Origin: Ideonella sp.
GTDB lineage: Bacteria > Pseudomonadota > Gammaproteobacteria > Burkholderiales > Burkholderiaceae_C
Direction of reading: 5' to 3'
Length of the DNA stretch: 23,819 nt
Assembly (NCBI GenBank): GCA_016721465.1
Contig: JADKIA010000001.1
Location: 1-23,819, forward strand
Shown in pieces: positions 16,973 to 23,819 of this stretch; position 1 is the stretch's first letter, and each line of letters opens with the position of its first letter. The notes beneath the pieces were generated by a model that ran no database searches, was not told the DNA's origin, and saw only the letters and a program-made list of their open reading frames with translations. The position numbers were made by a program, and so were the translations under genes.

Positions 16973-17160
16973 GTCTTTGGCTCAACAATGACCCGATGCA
17001 GAACAAGCGGATCGACGGGTTGCTGGCCGCGCATGGCGGCATGCCCGGTTCGTTGCTGGTGACGGGTGTCGTCTTGGTGGAAGCGGTCTGGACGCTGGCG
17101 TCGGCCGTTGAACGGGACAAGCTCGTCTCCAAACACGCTCGGCACGGTTGTCGGCCTGGG
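16969..17160 (+). pseudogene. Internally deleted vapC relic
   Basis: Close to vapC 16138-16286: LRLWLNNDPMQNKRIDGLLA, AAHGGMPGSLLVTGVVLVEA and VWTLASAVERDK, then a jump of about 130 bp to LVSKHARHGC, which corresponds to VVAKHVRRGC in the intact toxin. It keeps the central Glu, but the first Asp (start lost) and the two C-terminal acidic residues are gone, so it cannot be an active PIN nuclease. No antitoxin copy accompanies it. Confidence 0.85.
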
Positions 17161-17174
17161 GCGCTATCGACCCG

Positions 17175-18156
17175 CTATTCGATCACCTCGTCCGCCCGCA
17201 ACCGCATCGCTTGTGAAACGGTGACCCCAACGCCCGGGCGGTGGCCAGGTTGAACACCAGCTCGTAGGTGGTGGGCTCTTCCACCGGCAGATTGGCCGGG
17301 GGCGGCGCCCTTGAGTACGCGGTCCACGAAGCTCGCGATGCGCCGGAAGGTGTCCGCACGACTGGGACCGTAAGCCATCAGACCACCGGCGATGGCGAAT
17401 GGCCGCAACGCCGAAATCGACGGCAGCTTGCGGCGTGCGAGCACCTCCGCCAGCGGGCCCGACTGGCCCAGCGTGAACAGCGGTTGCACGATGACGGCCT
17501 GTGCGCGTTCGCGCAGCATCGTGTCGGCGGCGGTTTCGAATTCACCTGCCCCACCGATCAGCATCAGCTGCAGCTTGAGCCGCTGAACGCGGGCCGCGGC
17601 CTCCAGCTGTTCGATGAAGATTCTGGTCGCCGAGTCCTGTGTGGAACCGAGGAAGGCCACTCGCTGCAGTCCGGGCAGGGTGTCACGCAGCAACTGCACC
17701 TGCTTTGCCGCCGCGGGCCGGCAGGTTGCTCGCCACACCGGTGATGTTGCCACCAGGGCGCGCCAGCGATGCGACGAGACCCGAGCCCACGGGGTCCGCG
17801 GCGGAACCCAGGATGACGGGAACGGAACGGGTCGCATCGCGCAACACCTGCCCAGCCGGCGTGGCGGAAGACACCAGCAGGTCGGGGTTCATGGCGAGCA
17901 ATTCGGCAGCGTGGTGCTTTGCCAGTTCGCGGTTGGTCGCCCAGCGCCAGTCGATGGTGATGGTCTGGCCTTCGCGGTACCCGATCGCCGCCAGGGCCTG
18001 CGTCAGGCCGGGCCGGTTGTCGTCGCCCGGCACGCCCCAGCGCAGCACACCGATGCGGGGGACCTTGACGGCACTCTGCGCAGCAACCCAGCCGGGCAGC
18101 GTCGCACCGAGCGTGAAGACCGAGGCAACACATCCGAGACACGATCGCCGCTTCAT
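17175..18156 (-). CDS. ABC transporter substrate-binding protein (PF04392 type, frameshifted)
   Basis: Periplasmic binding protein of about 327 residues. The ATG at 18156 gives MKRRSCLGCVASVFTLGATL followed by PGWVAAQ, a signal peptide with likely cleavage after VAA. The mature protein has VPRIGVLRWGVPGDDNRPGL, YREGQTITIDWRWATNRE, VPVILGSAADPVGSGLVASL, ARPGGNITGVA, LPGLQRVAFLGSTQDSATRI, QAVIVQPLFTLGQSGPLAEV and GLMAYGPSRADTFRRIASFV. The C-terminus is VTVSQAMRLRADEVIE. Indels lie near 17720 and 17290. No permease or ATPase gene is near, as is common for this orphan family in Burkholderiales. The ligand is unknown. Its ATG overlaps the stop of the relic upstream. Confidence 0.88.
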
Positions 18157-18350
18157 TGAATCACCTCATCTGCCCCCAGCAGCAGCGACTGCGGGATGTT
18201 GACAGCCAGCACCTTGGCGGTCTTCAGGTTGATTGCCGTCGCCAGGCGGGCCGGCAATTTGACTGGCAGGCTCGTCGCCGATGGACCTTGCAGGATCCGG
18301 TCCGCGTAGTGTGCCACCCGGCGATACCCATCTTGGATGGTTGGACCCGT
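18153..18350 (-). pseudogene. C-terminal stub of a second substrate-binding protein
   Basis: Matches the end of the neighbouring family: GPTIQDGYRRVAHYADRILQ, then LPVKLPARLATAINLKTAK and VLAVNIPQSLLLGADEVIQ, with TGA 18153-18155. Compare FRRIASFVDRVLKGA and ADEVIE in the intact gene. Upstream of about 18350 the similarity stops, so roughly four fifths of the gene, including the signal peptide, is missing. It was probably the first gene of a tandem pair, since its stop overlaps the start of the intact copy (ATGA). Confidence 0.8.
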
Positions 18351-18747
18351 CGCTGGCGGTGCACCCTGCCTCGGCAAGGTCGGCCCAGCCAGAGACACAC
18401 AGGATTGGGCAGACGAGATGCCAGGAAGCTGCCAGGCGCCCCAGTCAGTTGATGGCCGGCGGGCTGCGAGCCTCTATCGACAACCGGTCTCGGCCCTGCC
18501 CGCAAGGCCGCCATGTGGGTTCGCTGTGGGGTTTTCGGGGCAAGGCCAACGGCCTGTGAAGGCACGACAAGCACCTGGCTTCGCACTCGAAGCTCAGGTG
18601 CGGACCTGTGGGAGCGTGCACCAATGCACGGCTTGGCCGGGCCTGTATTTCGCCCAGCATTGCGAGTGGTCAACGCCGACACCTCGCATCGGGCGTTCAA
18701 TGCAATTGGTCGGCTCGGCCATGCCAACATCCTGCGGAGCAGATGAC
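18351..18747. other. Gene-free stretch carrying repeat copy 2 and a probable promoter region
   Basis: No gene is visible. The first part follows the truncated binding protein. Repeat copy 2 is at 18512-18606. Next to it is GTGCA-CCAA-TGCAC (about 18616-18629), a small perfect hairpin preceded by CTGTGGGAGC, reminiscent of REP-type elements. The last 100 bases must hold the promoter of the zinc-ribbon operon; GGAG at 18736-18739 is its ribosome site. Confidence 0.5.
18512..18606. repeat. Dispersed repeat, copy 2
   Basis: Partner of 16841-16937 in direct orientation. It shares GCTGTGGGGTTTTC, CACGACAAGCAC and GCTTCGCACTCGAAG. Unlike copy 1 it does not run into yicC-derived DNA. The two copies bracket the vapC relic and both substrate-binding protein genes. 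Confidence 0.7.
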
Positions 18748-19018
18748 ATGTCAGTTCCGAAGATTGCTTCCTCCTTGCCTGACGGCGGGCATTGCCCGGC
18801 ATGCGGATCCCTCTCGTGCGTCTGCACCGGCATGCACTGGATCGCTGGATCAGCGTCTTCCGCTCGGTTCATCGCTACCGCTGCACCGACGCCACCTGCG
18901 GTTGGGAAGGCGTGGTCGGTCGCGAGCCGACCGGTGCGCAGCCGGCACTCCGCATTGACTTGGTTCCGCCCGCCTGGCCTGGCTGCTGGGCGGTGTCGTG
19001 CTGGCGGTCGCGCCATGA
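18748..19018 (+). CDS. Small zinc-ribbon membrane protein (frameshifted)
   Basis: Unnamed protein of about 90 residues. The ATG at 18748 is chosen because GGAG lies 8 bases upstream; another ATG at 18743 is too close to it. N-terminal half: MSVPKIASSLPDGGHCPACG, then after an indel LVRLHRHALDRWISVFRSVH, RYRCTDATCGWEGVVGREPT. The CPAC and CTDATC pairs would bind one zinc. The C-terminus, after a second indel near 18980, is a short hydrophobic segment (WLLGGVVLAVAP) that may anchor it in the inner membrane. TGA 19016-19018 overlaps the next ATG. Similar CxxC...GW short proteins are seen in betaproteobacteria, but I know of no function. Confidence 0.65.
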
Positions 19019-19695
19019 CGCCCGTCTTGCTGGCCAATCGGGCGCGGCCAGCGGCGAAACCGGTGGTCGCTTCGGCCGCCTCTGCGGCATCCAAGGACGG
19101 CCTCAGCGAACAATTCCAGGTCGCTGCCGGCTTGCACGACGAAGGCAGCCCGTTGCTGCGCGTCGACCCTCGCGTCGGCACGAATCCCACGCCATTGACC
19201 CTGCGGCGAGATTGCATCTGGGGCGTCCCTGGCCGCACACCCTACCGAGGCACCGTCGAACAGGCGCTGAACGCAACGCAGCTGCTGCCGCCCGAGGTGG
19301 TGCAGCGCATCAGCCAGATGGCCGAGCACGGATGGACCAAGGACCGCTTGCAGATCTCGCGCACTGCCATCCGCTCCATCGACGGACGCCACCTGTTCAG
19401 GCCGGAGATCCCGGCCATGGGCTTCGGCAATTCCATGTGCTTCGACACCAAGGTGAACTTCCCCCCCGGACATGTCGAGTACGCGGCACTTTACGAGGCC
19501 GAGGATCGCAAGGGCAAGACCTATTCGGTGATGGTGCCGTTCGTCTGCAACAACGTCTCGGTGCTGGGCGTGCGTGCCGAAAGCGTGCCACCGGGAGGTC
19601 AGATGCCCGAGCCGGCCGGTGGCTTGCTCGTGGGTACCGGGCTGGGCATGCTGGCGTGGCTGCGGCGGCGGCGCCCTTCAGGAGGTCCGACATGA
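19015..19695 (+). CDS. PEP-CTERM sorting-domain protein
   Basis: Intact protein of 226 residues, probably exported and processed by an exosortase. The C-terminus has the full PEP-CTERM layout: MPEPAGG, a hydrophobic helix LLVGTGLGMLAWL, and the basic end RRRRPSGGPT. The N-terminus MTPVLLANRARPAAKPVVAS is a weak signal sequence, so the true start may differ. The central domain (about 50-190) is not one I can name: LRRDCIWGVPGRTPYRGTVE, VVQRISQMAEHGWTKDRLQI, AMGFGNSMCFDTKVNF, YSVMVPFVCNNVSVLG. The MGFGN-CF text may relate to PEP-CTERM proteins called MHFG family; this is from memory and unverified. It overlaps both neighbours by 4 bases. Confidence 0.85.
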   Translation: MTPVLLANRARPAAKPVVASAASAASKDGLSEQFQVAAGLHDEGSPLLRVDPRVGTNPTPLTLRRDCIWGVPGRTPYRGTVEQALNATQLLPPEVVQRISQMAEHGWTKDRLQISRTAIRSIDGRHLFRPEIPAMGFGNSMCFDTKVNFPPGHVEYAALYEAEDRKGKTYSVMVPFVCNNVSVLGVRAESVPPGGQMPEPAGGLLVGTGLGMLAWLRRRRPSGGPT

Positions 19696-20317
19696 CAACG
19701 CGATGGTCCACCGGTGCCCGTCCATGGATGGCTGCGTGGCTGTGTGTGCTCGTCTGCGCGGCATCGCCGTGTGGGCCGGCCGCGGCCGCGGACGCTGCGG
19801 TCCCGGCGCCTTCGGTGGCGAGTCTGCGCGAGCGCGCAGCAGCCGGCGATGCCGGGCGCGGTACGACCTGGGCGTCGCGATGTTGTGTCGGCGCGGGCTC
19901 GCCCGCGATTCCGGCGAGGCCGCGCGCCTGCTGCGGGGCGCCGCCGATCAGGGCCATTCAGGGGCGCAGAGCGTGCTCGGCTGGATGCTGATGAGCGGCC
20001 GCGGCGTTCGCCACGATGATGTGCAGGCAGCCAACTGGCTGCGGCGCGCCGCAGAGTCGGGCGATACCGCCGCGCAGAACAACCTGGGCGTGCTCTACGC
20101 GACAGGCCAGGGCGTGCCGCACGACGACGCGGCTGCAGAGCGCTGGTTCCGCGCTGCGGCTGACCATGGTGCGGAGATGGCCGCACGGAATCTGGCCGTG
20201 CTTCGTGGAGAAAGCAGCGGGATTCGGGCGGGCCGAAGCGCCGCGAATGGCGCGGCGGCAGGCATGCATCCGGCATTGGCCAGCGCAGGCTGTCGGGCCG
20301 CGGCACCACGCACCTGA
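19692..20317 (+). CDS. Secreted Sel1-repeat protein (frameshifted)
   Basis: Protein of about 208 residues. The ATG at 19692 overlaps the previous stop. A signal peptide precedes the mature part: MTTRWSTGARPWMAAWLCVL followed by VCAASPCGPAAAA. After an indel near 19865 come at least three Sel1 (TPR-like) repeats: YDLGVAMLCRRGLARDSGEA, SVLGWMLMSGRGVRHDDVQA, NNLGVLYATGQGVPHDDAAA, each with the A-xxx-A-x-G and GxGV pattern. The tail is low-complexity Ala/Gly/Arg. Probably a periplasmic protein-protein interaction scaffold. Coupling to the PEP-CTERM gene suggests a shared envelope process. Confidence 0.88.
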
Positions 20318-20370
20318 AAGACCGGCCCCAATGCAGGGTGGAGACAGGGTGTCTTGATCGGCGGCGCATT

Positions 20371-20390
20371 TTGAGCCTTGCGCGGCTCAA
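20371..20390. other. Small intergenic hairpin
   Basis: TTGAGCC-TTGCGC-GGCTCAA forms a perfect 7-bp stem with a 6-base loop between the Sel1 and CAP genes. No T-run follows on either strand, so intrinsic termination is doubtful; it may be an RNA-stability or protein-binding element. Confidence 0.45.
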
Positions 20391-20443
20391 GATGTGGGCA
20401 TTCCGGACGATACAGTCCGGCAAGTGCTTCCTCGACACCGCCC

Positions 20444-20857
20444 ATGCGCCGACTACTGACCGCCCTTGCGATCGCGATTGCGACCTCCACCCCCGCCTGC
20501 GCACAGTCGGTGGACGGCTTCGGCCGCCACCTGGCGGAGCTGATCAACCGCTACCGCGAAAGCCACGGCTTGTCGCCGCTGGCACTCGCCCAGGACCTGG
20601 TGACACTGGCTGCGGAGCACAGCACCGACATGGCCACTCGCCGGCAACTGACCCACGAAGGCTTTCGCGACCGGTTCAACCGAAGCGGCAGCCGTGTGTG
20701 CGTCGAAAACGTCGGCTGGAACTATCCCACCGCCGAAGCCCTGCTCGAGGGCTGGCGCCATTCACCCGAGCACCACCGCAACCTGCTCGAGCCCAAGGTC
20801 GCGCGCATGGGCGTCGTCGCCGACGCGCGCTTCGTGACCTTCTTCGCCTGCCTTTGA
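20444..20857 (+). CDS. Secreted CAP-domain (SCP/PR1-like) protein
   Basis: Intact 137-residue protein. The ATG at 20444 gives a clear signal peptide, MRRLLTALAIAIATSTPACA, cleaved before QSVDG. The CAP domain reads HLAELINRYRESHGLSPLAL, LVTLAAEHSTDMATRRQLTH, ENVGWNYPTAEALLEGWRHS and HHRNLLEPKVARMGVVADAR. The candidate metal-site residues are His in AEHSTD, Glu in VENVGW and His in SPEHHRN. The fold is conserved from bacteria to eukaryotes, but bacterial roles vary, so none is claimed. It lies 126 bp after the Sel1 gene on the same strand and may share or have its own promoter. Confidence 0.92.
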   Translation: MRRLLTALAIAIATSTPACAQSVDGFGRHLAELINRYRESHGLSPLALAQDLVTLAAEHSTDMATRRQLTHEGFRDRFNRSGSRVCVENVGWNYPTAEALLEGWRHSPEHHRNLLEPKVARMGVVADARFVTFFACL

Positions 20858-20934
20858 TTGGACCCGGCGACTGGCAACCGCCAGCACACGCCATCCCGCC
20901 ATTCGCGCAGGCGTCGTGCACCGATGAATGCTCT

Positions 20935-21165
20935 TCAGAGCCCGTCGACGCCGACCAAGAACCACTCGGCCTCGGCCACCATGCCCTTCGAGATGGCGTC
21001 CCACGATCTGCCATGGAAGTCCTTGGGCAAACGCGACTCGACCGCCACCAACGCGGGCCCAACCTGCACGACGAGGTCCACCATCGCGTCCCACAGCACC
21101 GGCCCGCCGTTCTTCATGGCCAGCTGATGCCAGTGCCGCGTGTGAATGGTGTCGAAGCGGTCGCG
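20935..21165 (-). pseudogene. HipA C-terminal relic
   Basis: About 75 residues that match the end of HipA-type kinase toxins: IHTRHWHQLAMKNGGPVLWD, AMVDLVVQVGPALVAVESRL, PKDFHGRSWDAISKGM, stop TGA 20935-20937. The kinase core and its catalytic residues are absent. The similarity ends near 21165, before the repeats and tRNA scar, so a deletion or insertion removed the front of the gene. No HipB partner is visible. Confidence 0.65.
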
Positions 21166-21200
21166 AACAGGCAAACATTTTGCTCGCAAGCACTCCGAAA

Positions 21201-21276
21201 ACGGGCACCAGACGGGCACCAAACCTCCGCCTTCAGCTCAGAAAGGGCAACGGCTAACCCCTTTCGGAGCTAACCC
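21201..21276. repeat. Short direct repeats beside the tRNA scar
   Basis: ACGGGCACCA occurs at 21201-21210 and 21212-21221 (11-bp period). GCTAACCC occurs at 21253-21260 and 21269-21276 (16-bp period). Both pairs lie within 90 bp of the tRNA-Arg fragment, where integrase arm sites often sit. The binding role is inferred. Confidence 0.5.
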
Positions 21277-21287
21277 GTTGATTTCAA

Positions 21288-21329
21288 TGGGCGGCTGGCA
21301 GATCGAACCACGACCCCCTTGGTTCGTAG
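21288..21329 (-). other. 3' half of tRNA-Arg(ACG): probable attachment-site scar
   Basis: Read on the minus strand from 21329: anticodon loop CTACGAA (anticodon ACG), 3' anticodon arm CCAAGG, GGTCG, T arm GTGGTTCGATC, acceptor strand CAGCCGCC and CA. It looks like the second half of tRNA-Arg(ACG); two or three bases appear missing in the T arm, as elsewhere in this sequence. Upstream of the anticodon loop (above 21330) no tRNA sequence is found. A fragment that starts exactly in the anticodon loop is typical of the distal copy left by tyrosine recombinases that integrate into tRNA genes. The intact tRNA would be expected at the other end of the element, to the right of this window. Confidence 0.7.
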
Positions 21330-21484
21330 TTGCCGGATCGCATTTAAGCTGTTGATTTCTAAGGGGTTGTTGCCATCTGTTCCAGCCGATTTTGAATTGC
21401 TTTGCAATGTTCTGAGCATCTGAGTCCCGCAAAATTCCCCCATCGGATTTGAGAACGATCGTGTTTTGTCAACAGTTGTCCCGG
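21330..21484. other. AT-richer stretch between tRNA scar and primase-helicase gene
   Basis: Clearly lower in GC than the rest. It contains GTTGATTTC again (about 21350; compare the scar's downstream flank at 21277-21285) and a small hairpin ATTGC-TTT-GCAAT (21395-21407). No gene is recognised. It fits the terminal non-coding end of an integrated element. Confidence 0.45.
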
Positions 21485-21491
21485 TTACGAG

Positions 21492-23819
21492 TCAATCGTC
21501 GGCGACGAATAGGTCTGCCAGCGCGGCAACGCGCGGTAACCATGGCGCCAGATAGCCGACCTGGCGCTGGCCCGTTGCGCATCAGTGCGGGGTGCCCAGC
21601 AACGACGAAGTCCACGATCCGCACGGCCGTCTTGCCAGCGTGCTCGCGGTGCAGCCGCCCGTGCATACTGCTGCGAGGTGCCCTTCCACGAGATCGGCAT
21701 CAGCGGCACCAGCGTGTCGAGCGGCGGATGGTCGAATCCTCGCCCACCAACTTGCCAGGGGACAGCAGGGACACGTAGCCGCCAGGTGCCAGCGCCCAGG
21801 CCGGGCAGGCGGCCACCCACTGCTTTTTCGAGGACCGGCCCGCTGTGTGACCAGGTCTCAACCCGCCCGCGCAGGCCGCCTCGATTGCCGCGAGATGCTC
21901 GGTGCACTCGGTCAGAACCAGAATCTTCCTGCCCTGCTGGTAGGCGTCGACGATGTTCCTCGGCAATTCCGGCCATTCGGGCGTCATCAATCGCCAGCGT
22001 CCGGAAGACCTCTTGGATGCGCGCGTCGGGCAACACGATGACGGTCGCAGACATAGGACCGCGGCGTCTACCTCCAGAGTCTCGCGGCGCACCCGTCCGG
22101 CTTCGCTGCCGTATGCCGAATCTGCCCGCACTGCGTGAAGATGTGATGGCTGCTGCCCGTGGCTAAGTAGGTGGGTGTGGCTGCCAGCCAAGCCGTACCC
22201 GGCCTTGGCCCGCTTGAAGATCGCCTCGAAAAGAGGGGGCTGACAGGTGGTGGCACTCGTCGACGACGATCTGTCCGTAGTTCTCGACCAATGAATCATC
22301 CTCGCCCTGCCGCTGACCCCTCCCGGCAAGGACGCATCACCGCCAAGTCGATCCCGCCGGTCGGTCTGGCCTTGCCGCCGCCGATGGTGCCACCACGCCA
22401 GGGCCAACGCCGAGAAAGGACTGCAGCCGTTCCTTCCAGATTGCCTGAGTAACTCGGTGCGATGGACCAGGACCAGGTGTCGACGCCACGGCTCGCGATC
22501 AGAGCAGCAGCGGTGACTGTCTTGCCAAACGCCGCCGGCGCGCACAGAACGCGCGTTTGGCGCTTCAGCATCGCCTTGGCGGCGGCCTGTTGGTCGGGTC
22601 GTAGGGTTCCCGCCGAACTCGATCTCAAGCGGTTCACACACCGACCATTCGTCCCAAGGTCGCGGCGAATGCCCTGGTCCCGCAGCAGTTGTTGCCAGCC
22701 TCCAGGCAACCCACGAGGCAGGCCGATGTGTTGGGGAAGTTCTCGGCGCAGCCGATGACGCGCAGCTTGTCCCACACCGGCATGCGCATGGCTGCACGGT
22801 AGAACTCCGGATTCTGGAAACTAAGGCGGAGCAACGGGCGGTCCGCCAGTGACTGCGGCAGCGGTCCTTCGCGACATACACGAGGTTGGCCAGGGTCAAC
22901 GACACGGACTCCGGCATCGGGCCGGGCAATCGTTGGTCGGCCGATGGACGTGGCTTCCACGGTTCGACCGAGTCTTCGTCGCTTACGAAGGTCACATCGA
23001 GTGGATGTGAGCCCTGATGGCGCGAAGAATCGTGGGCGCGATGTCGTGCGGCGCCATCGGCCTGACGGACGTCTGAAAGGCCCATTGATCCGGGAACGGT
23101 TGCAGCGCTTCGTCGACGAACACTGCATTTAACTCGCGGGCGGCTTCCTGCAACAGCAAGGCAATCAGGTTGCCGAACCGCCCTTGGGCGGCGATGTCCT
23201 GGCTTGAAACAGCCGAGTCGTAGGAAGTGAGCTGTCCGCTGCCGGGTCCGGGCACAGGTGGGGCTGATCCAGGGCCGTGCCGAGGCGACGGGCGTCACGC
23301 GCCGCAACGCTTGCCGAGAAGAAAACCCGGGCGTGGGCGCCCTCACCTGAGCGAGAGACCTCCAGGGCCACAGGCACGCGCCCAGCTCGCTGCAAGACTT
23401 CGCGGTATGGCATCTTCACGCCACCCGCATCGTCGAAGTCCACCGCCGGAAAGTTGCAGGTGTCGTCGGTGAGCAGTGGGTAGACGCCGGTGGTGTCGTC
23501 CGGCGAGGTGGTCGAAAGATCGTCCGGTCGGTCAGCGCAATCAAGCTGCGGTGGCCACAGTCCGGCGCACTTGATCCTGGGCTTCTCGCAGACACCGGCG
23601 CGCCACTCGTTGGCGCAGGCCGGTGCGTAGCCAGTGTCTTGCCGGCTTTGCTTTCCAGGCACCAGGTAGACATCGGTGCGGCAAGAGCGCGCTTCCGGCG
23701 AAACAGCGTGACCTTCTGATCGGTGCTCAACGCGCCGGCGCTGCGGGCTGTCGACTTCGGCGGGCTTGCCTCACTCGATGCCGTTCGAGACCAGCAGTGC
23801 GACCAGGCGCACGCGTTCT
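21492..23819 (-). CDS. AEP primase-SF2 helicase, TOTE conflict-system type (partial, frameshifted)
   Basis: Large fusion protein, about 776 residues visible, N-terminus beyond the right edge. Order: short helical leader (RVRLVALLVSNGIE); zinc-like block YAPACANEWRAGVCEKPRIK with further Cys; AEP primase domain with DDTTGVYPLLTDDTCNFPAV, catalytic VDFDDA, SRSGEGAHARVFF (SxGxGxH) and RFGNLIALLLQ; then VFVDEALQPFPDQWAFQTSV. The helicase follows: RPDQQAAAKAML, Walker A AFGKTVTAAALIASRG, LVLVHRTELL, motif II VVDECHH, GKLVGE-FDHPPLDTLV and motif VI GRLHREHAGKT. This layout is that of TOTE systems, predicted to act in anti-virus or element conflict. The frame is broken in at least ten places. The end is TGA 21492-21494 (ADLFVADD) or TAA 21485-21487. 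It lies just inside the tRNA-Arg scar. Confidence 0.85.

Noticed and set aside
16506..18747. An insertion sequence with transposase
   Set aside because: The region has palindromes and repeats, but no transposase-like protein text on either strand.
20371..20390. Hairpin as an intrinsic terminator of the Sel1 gene
   Set aside because: The stem is good, but no T-run follows on either strand.
21238..21432. Small minus-strand frame over the tRNA scar as an integrase end
   Set aside because: The 64-residue text has no recombinase catalytic motif (no R-H-x-x-Y pattern) and crosses the tRNA fragment.
1..23819. CRISPR array
   Set aside because: No series of regularly spaced identical repeats was seen; the only repeats are single pairs or short tandem pairs.

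Overview
GC-rich chromosomal DNA of a betaproteobacterium, most likely order Burkholderiales (Comamonadaceae or the Leptothrix/Rubrivivax/Ideonella group). The evidence is gene order and protein type: fkpB-ispH, yicC beside rph-rdgB-hemW, cheR-cheD-cheB, a FleN/FlhG ATPase, orphan ABC substrate-binding proteins and a PEP-CTERM protein. No rRNA is present, so the genus is open. Nearly every long gene is split by one or more single- or double-base indels, including essential genes such as serS and ispH. I read these as sequence or assembly errors, not pseudogenes, and give each gene as one feature across its frameshifts.

Housekeeping part (1-15.7 kb). From the left edge on the minus strand: a K+ channel with a TrkA-N/RCK domain (C-terminus cut off), an unrecognised hydrophobic protein, tRNA-Ser(CGA), serS, ispH and fkpB. 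On the plus strand follow radC and an Smr-domain protein, which overlap. A minus-strand string comes next: a GGDEF diguanylate cyclase, a FlhG-type ATPase and a group II truncated hemoglobin. Divergent from it is the chemotaxis adaptation trio cheR-cheD-cheB. Then a long minus-strand operon: Ser/Thr kinase, PP2C phosphatase, rph, rdgB, hemW. Divergent from the kinase by only 30 bp is yicC.

Accessory part (15.7-23.8 kb). An AbrB/PIN (VapBC-type) toxin-antitoxin pair is followed by a scrambled zone. That zone holds a 34-bp palindrome, two copies of a roughly 95-bp dispersed repeat, a copy of the yicC tail and an internally deleted second vapC. It also holds an orphan substrate-binding protein next to the C-terminal stub of a paralogue. 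Then comes a plus-strand run of three genes joined by ATGA overlaps (small zinc ribbon, PEP-CTERM protein, Sel1-repeat protein), followed by a secreted CAP-domain protein. A C-terminal HipA relic follows.

The most interesting part is at the right end. The 3' half of a tRNA-Arg(ACG) gene, starting exactly at the anticodon loop, looks like the distal attachment scar of an integrated element. Immediately inside the inferred element is a large minus-strand gene encoding an archaeo-eukaryotic primase (AEP) domain fused to a superfamily 2 helicase. This is the architecture of the predicted TOTE conflict/defence system. The gene fills the window to its right edge, and only a short N-terminal piece is missing.
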